Translations under genes and position numbers: made by a program | NCBI GenBank assembly: GCA_022829145.1 | Contig: CM040744.1 | Location: 10,485,718-10,549,717, forward strand | DNA length: 64,000 nucleotides | Reading direction: 5' to 3' | From: Albula goreensis | Lineage: Eukaryota > Chordata > Actinopteri > Albuliformes > Albulidae | Shown: piece by piece, positions 39,801 through 51,598 of the stretch | Position numbering within the stretch: the stretch's first letter is position 1 | How the letters are laid out: each line of letters begins with the position of its first letter | Notes under the pieces: generated by a model | Told to the model about the DNA's origin: nothing | The model's database searches: none | What the model saw: the letters and a program-made list of their open reading frames with translations, nothing else

Positions 39801-42800
39801 GACCTTGATGCAATTCTGCCTCAATAAATAGCCCAACAACATTAACAATAATAACAAAATAAAACAATGCAACAGAAATGACTAGAGACTCAATCAAGGC
39901 ATGTTGTAATTAAGTGACTTTTAATTCAGTTTAATTGTCAAGAGTGCCTTTGACTTCTGTCTCTTTCAGATCAACCTGAGTGGATTTGACCAGTTTCACT
40001 TTAATATTATGTGATCATTTATTAGAACCACAAATGTCATCTTGAGCACTGAGAGCTCAAACAGAACATCGTCATGTGTAAAAAATCCTTGAACCCAAAC
40101 TAACCATTGGTGTAGGCTTCACACAGTAAATATAAGCAGTTTCTTTACTATAAGTTGAATAAAAGAAAAAAGCAGTCTGCAAACTCTCTTTTGTAGTTTT
40201 TTTAAAAAAATAAAACCACATCTGCTGAGACTGCATGCACCTGGCAGCTCTTAGGTCATCCAAATCACACATTACATTAATGCCTCACAACCAAACGTAT
40301 TTCAGATAAAGGAAATGAGTCATTTAACTTCAGCACCAAAAGCATGTTTAGCATCACACACAAAAACATTAAAAAGCACCACCTGACCCATGACTGGGAT
40401 ATCGGATGGTCTCAATTCACTTTGCAGGTGACTGCAAATATAAAGCAGGGACTGTGCGGTCATGAGAGGCCCTCGATCTCTGACCACAGCTTAAGAACTC
40501 CACAGCTCAAAAATGCTTTTCTGGAATGCACCGTCCTGTTCTCTCTCAGGGGTGCTGCCTGGAATCCAGAACCCCGTGAGAAGATAAGACACCAGCCCTC
40601 CCCTAGCCTGTTGATGGCACCAATGTACATTTTTTGGGCTCCTATCTTGCTTAGGGGCCCCTGAGTCATTATCACCTTTCACTGTATCAAGCAGCACTAC
40701 TGCTCATTCCACGCACAAAGAACAGCCGTGGTCAAAGGAAAGCTATGAGTGCAGGTCTTAAAAGGACATTATGAAATAAGAGTTGAAGGTAGGTACCTTT
40801 TATGCTCACAACAAATTGCACTTTACAGATATCTTTAACTGTAACTCCATGACCAGTAATACTATGGACATTATGTGACACCACCTTGTCCTTTGTTTTT
40901 GGTATGTTCAGTCCTTGACACCCCATTGTCTTTGATAAGACAGTTTCAGTCAGCTCACTGTGTGAACCCTGCACTGTGTATGTATTTGAGGATCCTGTCA
41001 TTCCTTGTGTTTGTGAAATGAATAAAACATTCTTTATGCATCAGTATCATTTCATTCAATTTACACCTACACAAGATAAGGGCAGAAAGGGTAATGGAAA
41101 CAAATTCTATCTGAAATGATGTCTGATGTAATTCAGACCCTGATTGGATGTGCTATTGTGGACTTTATGAAGCCTTTGCCCACATATCTGTATGACTTAA
41201 GAGTGGATCACATGATAAGCAAAGTGTCATTCTATTGGTCTACAACAGGGTTTAATATAGACGGTTTACTGAATGCCCCACTTAGTAAATTAAACACCTT
41301 TGCGATTAAAGGAGGTCCTTAACTACAACTTCACGAGATAATAATCACCTCTGTCATAGTGAATGTCGTTATATTGTACTGTGCAACTCCATGCTTTATA
41401 CAAGTTACGCACAAAAAGTGTAACAAAGAAGAGGAGCCTGAACCAGCCTGATGAGTAGACAGGACATTTTCACTGAACCAGCTATTTTCATTTATCTTCT
41501 TCTTTTCCTCTCTGCAAAATCTCTTCTACAGTTCCTGTACCTTTTTAAAAAATAAAATCATCTATAGCATTTAGCATTTTTATGGTGTTCATCAGTAATA
41601 TACATTAACATTAATTAATTGATTAGTATAGATAAATCAGCTTTCTAAATTGCTAGTCATTACAGCTCCCATTCTAGACTTCACCCAAGGGTTAGGAGCA
41701 AAGAGCAGCATCAAGAGAGGTGAATTAAGAGCTAAAAGCTTCTTCCTGTACATCTTTCATTGGAACATGATTAATGATTGCCAGAAAAAAGCAGCACTCA
41801 TGTCATATTGGACAGTTATTGCTAACATGCATGAGAAGGCCATTTACTTGGGCAAACAACAATGTGCATCAGTGCCAGTGGCTTAATTGTAAACCAAATG
41901 CTGAAGTGTCCTCTTCCACACAAAGTGATGGGATGAGATTTTCCCATCACAGGAGATGACAGCTTCATGGTTAGGACCAGAAATCGATTGCCCTTCACCA
42001 AGCAGTTGCCCACAGATAAGGGGGAACTTCACCATTCATAATTGGACGGTAAAAACTGTTTGCTTGTAGATGGAAGACTGGGAGATTAAATCATCGGGGG
42101 ACAAACATGCCTTCAGGGTATTTGATGCTGATTTTCAAGCAAAACCTAGAAAAAGGTAAGGAGGACGTTATCTGATTAAACGTCTTATTTTCTGTGAATG
42201 TGTTGTGGTCATGAAATGTAATGATTTAAGTGTAAATGTTTCACATGTCTGCTCACAGAAGATAAAGTATCTTCCCATGAAGCAGTGCAAAACAGCTCAA
42301 CTGAAATCTTAGCATATGTAACCAATCATAACACAAACATTTGTGAACAATTTAGAAGATCAGCTTTCTGGCTGGTAGGTGTACAGAATTGAACATGAAT
42401 TTAACTGGCCTTTAGCAATGAGTTAACATTAGCAATTACTGCTCCAGAACAAAAAGTGTCCTGCCTGCTTTTTGGCTTGGGTTGCATACTCTTACTAACT
42501 TCCTCAACACTATTCACCAGTAATAATATCACCACAATATTATTGGTTGATTAAATCTTATTTAATTGTTTGGTTTATGTGATTTGCTTTGCATTACAAT
42601 AGTCATATTACTCAGCAATGGTCTTGCTGCTAATCAACCACATAGACAGGCATAAATTGTCTATTTAATTAAAATTGTTTAATTAAAAAGAAAAACACTT
42701 CAGCACCCTGTACCAGAGAATTGTTTACCAATATCGTAAAACTTAAATCCAGCTGGGATGCATGGATTTACCGTGTTTCCTCGAAGTGCAGCTCATGGGT

Positions 42801-42906
42801 AACAGCTGTAGTTCAGGGTAATTGGTCCAAAAAACAATCCTGGCCACATGCATGGTAGAGTTTTAACAGTAGAAAAAATGTATCAAGTGTATCTTGTTTG
42901 GCAAAC
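36875..42906. other. Intergenic stretch, no gene recognised
   Basis: Includes a balanced-composition block at 37440-37640 with open frames on both strands, and another at 40470-40680. Neither has a recognised domain. The remainder is AT-rich. Confidence 0.5.
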
Positions 42907-42921
42907 AGCGCCACCTCTTGG
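42907..42921 (-). promoter_or_regulatory. Candidate CTCF site, minus orientation
   Basis: The minus strand reads CCAAGAGGTGGCGCT. This fits the vertebrate CTCF core NCANNAGRNGGCRSY at all 15 positions and ends in the favoured GGCGCT. It lies between ptger4 and map1b, about 620 bp from an oppositely oriented candidate. Occupancy cannot be told from sequence. Confidence 0.5.
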
Positions 42922-43527
42922 ATGCATTACCAGTAGGAATTCCATTAACCCATTGCTCAAAAAGTGAAATTTGTCATGTTTTACTGTTTAAATATAGCTC
43001 ATTCAAGTATGCAGAAATGGAACTTATTCATAATTCCCCCCTCAACTCTCTCTAAAATCGGGTTTCCAAAATTAGGTTTATATAAGACAGTGATTAATAC
43101 TAGTATACAAGTATAAAAATAACCATTCCCATAGGCTAATTTATCATGGTGCACAGTAACAGAAATGTTATTTTATGATTATCTTTAATTAAAAACAACA
43201 AAATTCTGTGACTCATCACAAACCTCTAGTGATTACCATAGGTGTAGGCTACTAGTTTTTTTATTTAGAGTCAGAGCTATGTCATAGGAATTTCTATAAC
43301 AGGGAGGCTGTAGTGGTGAGCCACATATGGCTAACACCTATGTGGGATGTTTTTATGGATGTGATATTGAAGACATCAGGCTAAATTTAGCTCCACTGCA
43401 TGTATGTTTAACATATCTGAGGCATATTTAATACAATTATTCCTGAGAAGGCTTTCTTTTATACACCATATACAAAATTTAAATATCAAAATCTATTTTA
43501 GTTTTAATACATGCAATATATATTACA

Positions 43528-43542
43528 CCACAAGAGGACAGC
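43528..43542 (+). promoter_or_regulatory. Candidate CTCF site, plus orientation
   Basis: The plus strand reads CCACAAGAGGACAGC, 14 of 15 positions of NCANNAGRNGGCRSY. The one difference is GAC for GGC. It points the opposite way from the site at 42907-42921, giving a divergent pair. Confidence 0.35.
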
Positions 43543-46500
43543 AGTGTGTAACCTTTTTCTGTGCTAAGGAACGCTTCACTGTTAGAAAATTACTTGTTAG
43601 TATTCAGAATAATGCTCATTTCTCCAACAGAGATTTAGCTCTGTAACAGAGATTTAGCCCTTCATCTATTCTAGTTGCAGTGTGCGAGAATGATCAGGCA
43701 CGTCTGTGTTTAAATGGTGCCATTACTAACACCTTTATCTCCATAGTAGCATTTTGAGCTACATTGCTAGCATCAGGTAATGTGTACTTGACAAGTGTTG
43801 ATGATGAGAACTTGATTCTCTAATTAAACTCTCCCTGCCTTGGCTGTACAACACTTATTATGATTTTTACTACAGTCCTTCCCGAGTTAATATGGCCTGC
43901 ATTTTAAGGCCGTTATGTGGCAGAGATTCTCTCTGTGGTCATGGAACATTCTCTGTGAAAAAGAGAGATTATCCTTGACATATTCTTGGTGCCATGCCTA
44001 AAAAGCAATTAGGCATTACATAAAGGCTTTTACCTTTTATGAGATATTGATTTTCTCATGGCTTACCAAGGAGAATAAAAAATAAATGAAATAAAGTATT
44101 TATTTTGTAGTATGTGCAATCTGCATGCACATTATTTATGTATCATTTTCATATTTACATACACTACATTTCTCTTGCTTAAGTGGCAATTTTGTACTGC
44201 CTTTTCCCCTGATAGTTTGTAATGATATATATATCGTATAACATGTATGGAATTATATAAATGTTGGCATTACCTGTTTGCAGATATACAATACCATACC
44301 TGAGAGTGAGGAATAAGTCCTCTTCACCTTCAGATTTATTGCACCCCAGACGGTCACAGCTCAGACACCTCTGTTTTTAGCTCCACATAGATTCAATATG
44401 AATGCAGATTTTACATGTAGGTAACCTTGAGAATAAACCAAACAAAAGCAGCTTGTTAGAAGGTCATTTTCTCTCATATCAGTTTACTGTATATTTGCAA
44501 TAAAATGATGCTGTTATATTTTTATTCACTTGTATATGGCAGTGATATGTACAGTACATAGGATTTAATATGTCCATTTACTTAGAAAACAGGGGGAGAG
44601 TCATACTAAAATTATAATTAGAGATGTTTCCTTAGCCATTTCTCATCCACTATAATATTCTAATATCGGTTATCAACGCTATTTATCAATTCAGGTTACT
44701 TTCTTCAGTTCTAGAGTCTGGACTGGATGTTTTTTTTTTCAGTTTTCCTGGTATTTCACAGCTCCCAACAGACAACTGCACAAGTGTAATTAGTCCCAAC
44801 ATGACTGAAAAGAAACTCTAAAATTAGCCAGTTAGCAGATCATAGAACTTCAGTGACCTCAATAACCAGGCTAAAAACCTCAGGCTTTCAGAAAGTTACA
44901 GTATTTAAATGATACTTGGTCACAAGCTAAGTGATGAATTAAATGCTTGGTCTGATGAATATTTGATACTTCAGAAGTGTCGGTCCCATCAAGCACTCAT
45001 GGGGAATCCTTTGGTGAGCAATTACCCGGTACTGTGCCAAGGGAAATGCCAGGCAGTGGCCATGACAACAGTGCCCTCCTCATATTTAACTGAGTCTAAA
45101 ATAGTCCTCGATGATTCATGCAGACAGCTGTGGTTTCCAGGGACATAGGCTACTGAAAGTCACAGCTTCCACAACCAAGATCACCTACGTTTCACCAGAT
45201 TATTCAATCAAAAGATCTACTGCCCTTTGAATCAAACTACCTAGAGCCAGGTATTGATGAGGGAATGATATTATTGAGGTGGGATTGATGCATTATCAAT
45301 ATTTTCAACTTTATCATTCAAATTTCAACAGTGATCAACAGTCTTTCAAATTTCATTGTGATTATGAAATTTTCAGTTCACATGATGAAATTGTTGAGAC
45401 TGATTTGAAATGACCTTCAGAACAGCAACACCTTTTGGTTCTCAGTGTTGGTGATATTAATGAGTCAATACTTATGTCCCATGATGCTTTGCATTTCCTT
45501 GTTTTTCCAACCAATTGTAGTCATTAGCAGCAGTCAATTCTATTTACTGTTTAAAGCTTTCAAATGTAAAGCTTATGTTAGTGCCACTTCTTACAACATG
45601 AAACTCATAGACACAGCATACACAAAGTACCTCATTAATCAACTATTGTGCACATAGAATGAGAGGACCATGTTCATTCTAGCCAGATTGGTTGTATTTA
45701 GGTCAAAATGCAGACACAGTCAGAGTGAAGAGCAGAGGGGAAAGAAAGGCATGTTCAGATTCATAATAGCCCACTTGCATTATACCAATACACCAGCCTG
45801 AATGTGATTTCCATGATAATGAATTATTACTGAGAGCTGCAAAGCAGGTAATTGCACCATTTATTTACTCAGAGAGGTTATGAGGTTCAAGGAGAGCGCA
45901 GTGAAATGGTAGTATTTATTCTTAGGCTGAATGCTTACCCATTATCTGGTTACCATTCAGAACATTTTATTTTGCTTTCAAAGGGTTGCTTGAAAAGACA
46001 TGTTTTAATGTTTAAAGCTTTTGATAACATTAACAGTAATAAATAAATAAATAATATTCCAATAAATATTTGCATAGGTTTGATTAGGGAGACTTGCAAT
46101 ATAATTAACATTGTCTGTGTTACATCAATTTGAGCTGGACATGAAATTCAGTGCAATGACCATATCAGTGACTCATATACCATTCTCTCTCCCTGTAGTA
46201 TTACCATCACATTAAGCAATGTTTCTGGTTTAATGGGACAATTTAACAGAATGGGTTTGTATGATTTCTTATATTAAGGCTTACCAATTACCCAATTAAA
46301 GGTAAGACTTTGCATATTTATGTTATATACTGTCACTTTTAAAAAAGCAACTAACACAGCTCTGACCTATTTACTTTGCATAGTGTACAAGCTGTACAGT
46401 GCTCTTCTCTATTATCAGGAGACTGCGTCAAGTGAATTTCACTGTCTGTGTTAATGGAGCCATTCACTGCATTTATGAGGCAATAAGCAGCAATGAAACA

Positions 46501-49500
46501 TTTCAATTGTTTATAGGTGGATATAAGCCCTGTAATCATCCACAACTGAGACACAAGGAAAACTCATGAGAAATGAAAATGACCAACATCCTTTGGAAGA
46601 GGTCTTGACTCTACCCAAATTATAAGGATGCAGTGATGGGACAGGCCTAAAATTGGGCATTCCAAACTGTAAGGAAAGTGAGTTAAATACAGAGCCGTTC
46701 ATCACATTGCCTTTTCCCCCATCAGTCCAGTTATATACATATATGTGTACATTAAACCCACTTTTTCTTCATTACAATGAGAGAATGCACTTCCCTGCAG
46801 CAGCCCAACCTGCTTCTCAGTGTGCCAGTAGCATGTATCCCAGGAGACACTGCAGCACTTGCAATGTGTCCAGGGCAGCTGCTCAGAATGTCTGGTCCAC
46901 CGCAGTCACATGACTCAATCCCACATGGCAACATCACTGCAGAGCGCTCACCGCCAGCACACTGACGTGATGCAAGTGAGGGAGGTCTGTAAAGTCATGC
47001 ATATCTGATCATGGACAGTTCGCTCATCCATAAAAACCTGTCCTACCACTCATTGATTCTTGGATTCAGCAATTATATTTCAGAATGAATCTTAAGAGAG
47101 AAATACTATCTGCCTCAACTAGAACTGAGTTTTACAAGACATGGTTGTCACATTCAAAGCTGAGTGCAATTTGTGATAAACTGAAAGGTACAGACAAAAG
47201 ATATGGATCAAGCAATTGTATACTGACTGTCTGTTTCATCTCTGCTGTGAATTAATTTCACTTTGCCACATGCAGAGCTGAGTGTGGCTCATATGTTTAA
47301 ATACAAAAGTAAAAAGTAGTCTCTTTTGGTTCTATGGTTCTAGTCATATGTTTGTTTAAGATATTTCTGGAAAGGATACATAAGGCTCAATAACATAGGT
47401 TATGCTTGTTTAATATATCTAAAATAATATTGGTTGAATGATGATCGAATGTGCAGATATATATTTTTGAACCTTTCTTGTGTATGTGACATACTTCTCT
47501 GTGTTATGAAATCACACTCATTGTACAAATTATTAATTGGAGGTATGTGAAAACAGTGGTGAAAGTTAATTGGGCAACATAAAACATCCTTAAGGTCAAT
47601 CAATAGAACACCTACTGCGCCCCATCTCCACTGCGGTTCTTTTTTCAACACTGTAACTGGAGCGAGTTTATGCTCTGTTGAGCAGCTTGTCTTCAGTCAG
47701 AGAGAGCAAGGCGAGGCTCCTGACACTCAAAGAGGATGGCGGAGAAACACAATTTGGATGGACCTTTTGCGGCCTTTAAACAGCAAAGTGTCCACAAGAA
47801 AAAGTGATGTATGAATTTCAGTTTTATAATGTCAAGATGCTGGCCTTAATGTTTGTGCCCTAATTCGTACTGTCTTGTGATATACTGTCGTGCTGTCTTT
47901 GTGGTGGAGTAGAATACTATTTACCTCCTTATCACAATTCAGCATTTGGAGTAGATCGTGGCCATGGAACCAAGCGAAAGAAAATCAATGTGCATTATCA
48001 CATATTAATTAGCTGACCCGTTAAACCGGTGATGTGTCGCATTAAGGAAAGGCTTAGTGAGTGAATCACCAGCACCCTTTGTGCTGGCCTTACAAGATCA
48101 TTACACACTATTACACAGAGGGATCACATCCTCAACTCATTCTGGTATAATAGCCTGAAATAATGCAAAAATGTCATTAAAAAACATATACTGTATCTCA
48201 TTTGGTAACAAATCCCAAGAAATGCAATTTGGAGAAGGAATATATATAAGTGTAGATTTGATATACTTATGAAATTGTAAATAATTTTGGAAAACTAGGG
48301 ATCACACAAATGTTACTCTATACACAATAAGTTCAGACCAATGTAAGTTACTTTTCACCTCTCTCTTTTTCAAGACCTGGCAAGCATTGTGAGGATCTCC
48401 AACTGTTTAAATTATAATCCTGTCTTTCTTTCCCTGCTGTGAGTGATAAATGAATCATGTTGTCTATCGCACTCAGGTTTGAATAGGCCAAAGAATGCGA
48501 CTGTTTTGTGCAGTGCACAGACTATTCAGGCATATTATAAAAACTGCCACACTCACTACTGGAGCTGCTGAAATATTTAGATCTGGGTCTTGAAATGGGT
48601 AGATCCACCCCCAGACCAAGTCAAGTCAACTCAAGTCAAGAGTCCTTGAATAACCCTTGAATATATTAATCCAAGACATAAAATGGCTGCATAGAATCTC
48701 AGATATCTGTAATATTGGACAAATATAAAGATAATGTTTGATATATTATGGCTTCCTTTAAACATACCATTTGGCAATGAAGTTGTATCCTTTTATTACA
48801 ATAACTTACCATTCCAATATATATCATGAATTTCAAGAAGTCTTGATTGTATGGAGGATGTATGAGGTTTTATTACTTATCATTAATTATTCTTATATTT
48901 CCCTGGTCAGACGGGAAATATAAGGAATCATATTGAATCAATTTGCATTGCCATAGTAACCATGGATACAGAATGATCTGTAATAGCTACAATGGTTACA
49001 CTTCATATGTACATATAATAGCTTTATAAACTATTCATAGCCACTTGTGTTTGGTTTTGGCCTGATGTCAAGGGAAATTATGCATGACATCACATTTTGG
49101 TATATCATGTGGCATAATTTGCTGTGTATTCTTTCATAATTATTATTATCCTACATAGAACTATTGTAGAAAGTGAAATCAAAGGGGAACTAGGATGATG
49201 CAAATGATTTAAATCTCAGAAAGAGAAAAGCTTTCTGCCTGTAAGATTGAGAGTACCAAGCAGGGCTCAGCATATCAAGCAGGACATGATGCAATCTTCT
49301 CTGAGAATGTTTGCCTTTTGCATCACGATCATGTACAGAAACGCAGACAAACTCAATGCATCTGCATTGGATGCCAAAAGACCATGGGCCACGTTCATGA
49401 GAAGGTTATGTCTGGGACGCTCATCACTCATGAGATGAATGAATATACGCTGACAAAATCATCCAGACACTGTGACCAGACGCCGTTTCTGTGCCACCCA

Positions 49501-49706
49501 ATCTGGGTGGAAGCCTGATAAAATGTTACCCTTGTGTCCACTGCTGGAAGCGCGGAAGCTGCGGTTGGCACACTGACTCGTCAAAGCCAGCAAGCAACAT
49601 GTCTGACAGTTATACTATAACCTAGAGCCACGTCTCTGTGTTATGCAAGACTGAAATGCTATTGCTTGGAGTGCCTGGAAAGCTTGGGCAGGGACATATT
49701 TTTTGA
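43543..49706. other. Intergenic stretch, no gene recognised
   Basis: AT-rich for the most part. Less AT-rich patches occur at about 44980-45150, 46780-46990 and 47600-47810. The last contains a 23-codon ORF starting MAEKHNLDG (47736-47807), discussed as a finding. A short (AAGTC)-type repeat lies at 48617-48640. No splice-bounded exon is recognised. Confidence 0.5.
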
Positions 49707-49734
49707 GTGGGGGTGGGGGTGGGGGTGGGGGTGG
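49707..49734 (+). repeat. (GGGGGT)n repeat with G-quadruplex potential
   Basis: Four consecutive runs of five G separated by single T (49709-49731). This is a textbook intramolecular G-quadruplex sequence with 1-nt loops on the plus strand. Confidence 0.93.
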
Positions 49735-51480
49735 AGACTAACATACTTTGGAGCAATCCTCCTTTACTGTTGTACTTGTAAGCTGGAAAAATGCTCCTTG
49801 TAAATAACCTGTGTTCTAAGACGGTTTAGCGGTGCAAAGAGGGTTAGTAAAACACTGGCCTTGGAATTTACTTGTTACTTACAGTGCTGCTTGTTTGACA
49901 TTCTGGCCAAAACCATTTCCATGCTTACAGGCTAATCTATATGTCTGGCAATATATGTGTACCACGTGTACAATATGTGTATATATATATGTACCACGCA
50001 GCCTGCAGAAAGAGGAGCAACTGGACTGTTTAAGACCTTATTAGAATCAGCTATCCATCCCTGATCAAAGCAATTATACACGCTTTATTCTTTACCCTGA
50101 GTAACCAAATGAGAGGTCAGCAAAGACGAGGAATTATTAGAGAGCCAATCACGCACCTGCATTAACCACACAGACATTTAGGTGAGTGGCAGTTCACTGT
50201 GTATCTTAAAGGCTACAGGTTAATGAGTCAAACAGACTGTGTCATTTTGGTTAAATAAGAATTACATAAAAATAAAAAGGATTTCATCGCTGCCTGCCTG
50301 TCAAAAGCTAACTGAATATATGTCATTAACTCAGTGATATAAAACAGTGAAAATGGTTCACATTATCTTTTGCTTGTCAGACTGAATGGAGAGCAGTGCA
50401 GATCAGGAAGGGCCATTTGGGTATAATAAATCATAAATCATATGGACCTTTGGAGAATGTTTCAGTTGAATTCCAGCTCTATAGTGTCTTTTAGCCTTTG
50501 TATATGGCATTTTAGGAGAGGCTAATTCTTATTGATAATCTAGAAGAATGTTAATTTATGGTGACACCCATAATATGCAGTCAAAATGGAAACTAACAGT
50601 AACACATAATTAAAACATTTACAACAGTTTTGTAACCTATCATTTACATCAGCCAGTCTCAGAGTAGGAGGTTTCAGGTGAGCAAGCACACCCAAGCATG
50701 ACTACTTAAATGAAAGTCTCTCTTTACTGCATCACACAAACATGATAATGATAATGTTTAAGGCTGAGAAGATTGCAAACTGACTACAGAGTGAGTGCCT
50801 ACATGTGAGACTGCCTCTGTCCAAGGTGCTGAAGGCCTTCCGGACTCTATGAGGTGACAGGATGAGCCAACAGCAGTCAACAACAAGGTTCAGCCCTCTC
50901 TCGACAGCCTCCCCTAGTCCCTTGTCATCCAATGATTCTGAAGTACCCCATAACATCAGAGTTGGTTTGAGGACTCTGCTAGATCCCAAAAAGAGTTTGA
51001 TGGGAATTCAGCTAAAGTCTGAGTCAACACCAATTATTCTCCCACACTGACCAGCAGCAACTATGTCCTACAAGCATGACAGAAAGTGTTACCAATACAG
51101 AAATTAGCCAGTAGCTAAACAAGCTAAATGTATACTTTACAAAACTTACAGCAAACAGCAAAAGTGAAACAGAGACAGTCACTAAGGCCTACATGTTAAC
51201 TAACATTAATATGCTTTCATGACATGAAAAATCTTCTTTTAGGCTAGTGGATGGTTAATGGACAGTTTATATTAGTATGCTTACCTGCAAGGAAGAATAA
51301 AATGTAAAGCTATTTCCAAGCTATTAGCTAGTTGGATAACATAGTTGGTATGTTTCCGAGATAGCTGGTTAAATGCAACGCACAATATGGCTAGCTTGCA
51401 GCTGCCCACCTAGTGTTGTTCATTTCCTAAATCACTTACTAACGCAGTATACATAACATGGTGAATGACCGAAAGCGGCT
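49735..51480. other. Intergenic stretch, no gene recognised
   Basis: No recognisable gene. A 62-codon Ser-rich frame at 50862-51050 (plus) overlaps an 85-codon minus frame, and neither is recognised. Confidence 0.5.
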
Positions 51481-51598
51481 CCATTGGCTGGTATATCTAC
51501 CTTAAATGGTGTCAATAGTGCAGAATGTGTTTCCATTGGCTGGTATATCTACCTGAATTGACCTGAATTAAATGGTGTCAATAGTGCAGAATGTGTTT
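51481..51598. repeat. Imperfect tandem duplication (2 units)
   Basis: Unit 1 (51481-51532, 52 bp) starts ccattggctggtatatctac and ends aatagtgcagaatgtgttt. Unit 2 (51533-51598, 66 bp) repeats it almost exactly but carries a 14-bp insertion made of a short internal repeat (acctgaattg acctgaatt). The near identity of the flanks points to a recent duplication. Confidence 0.92.
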
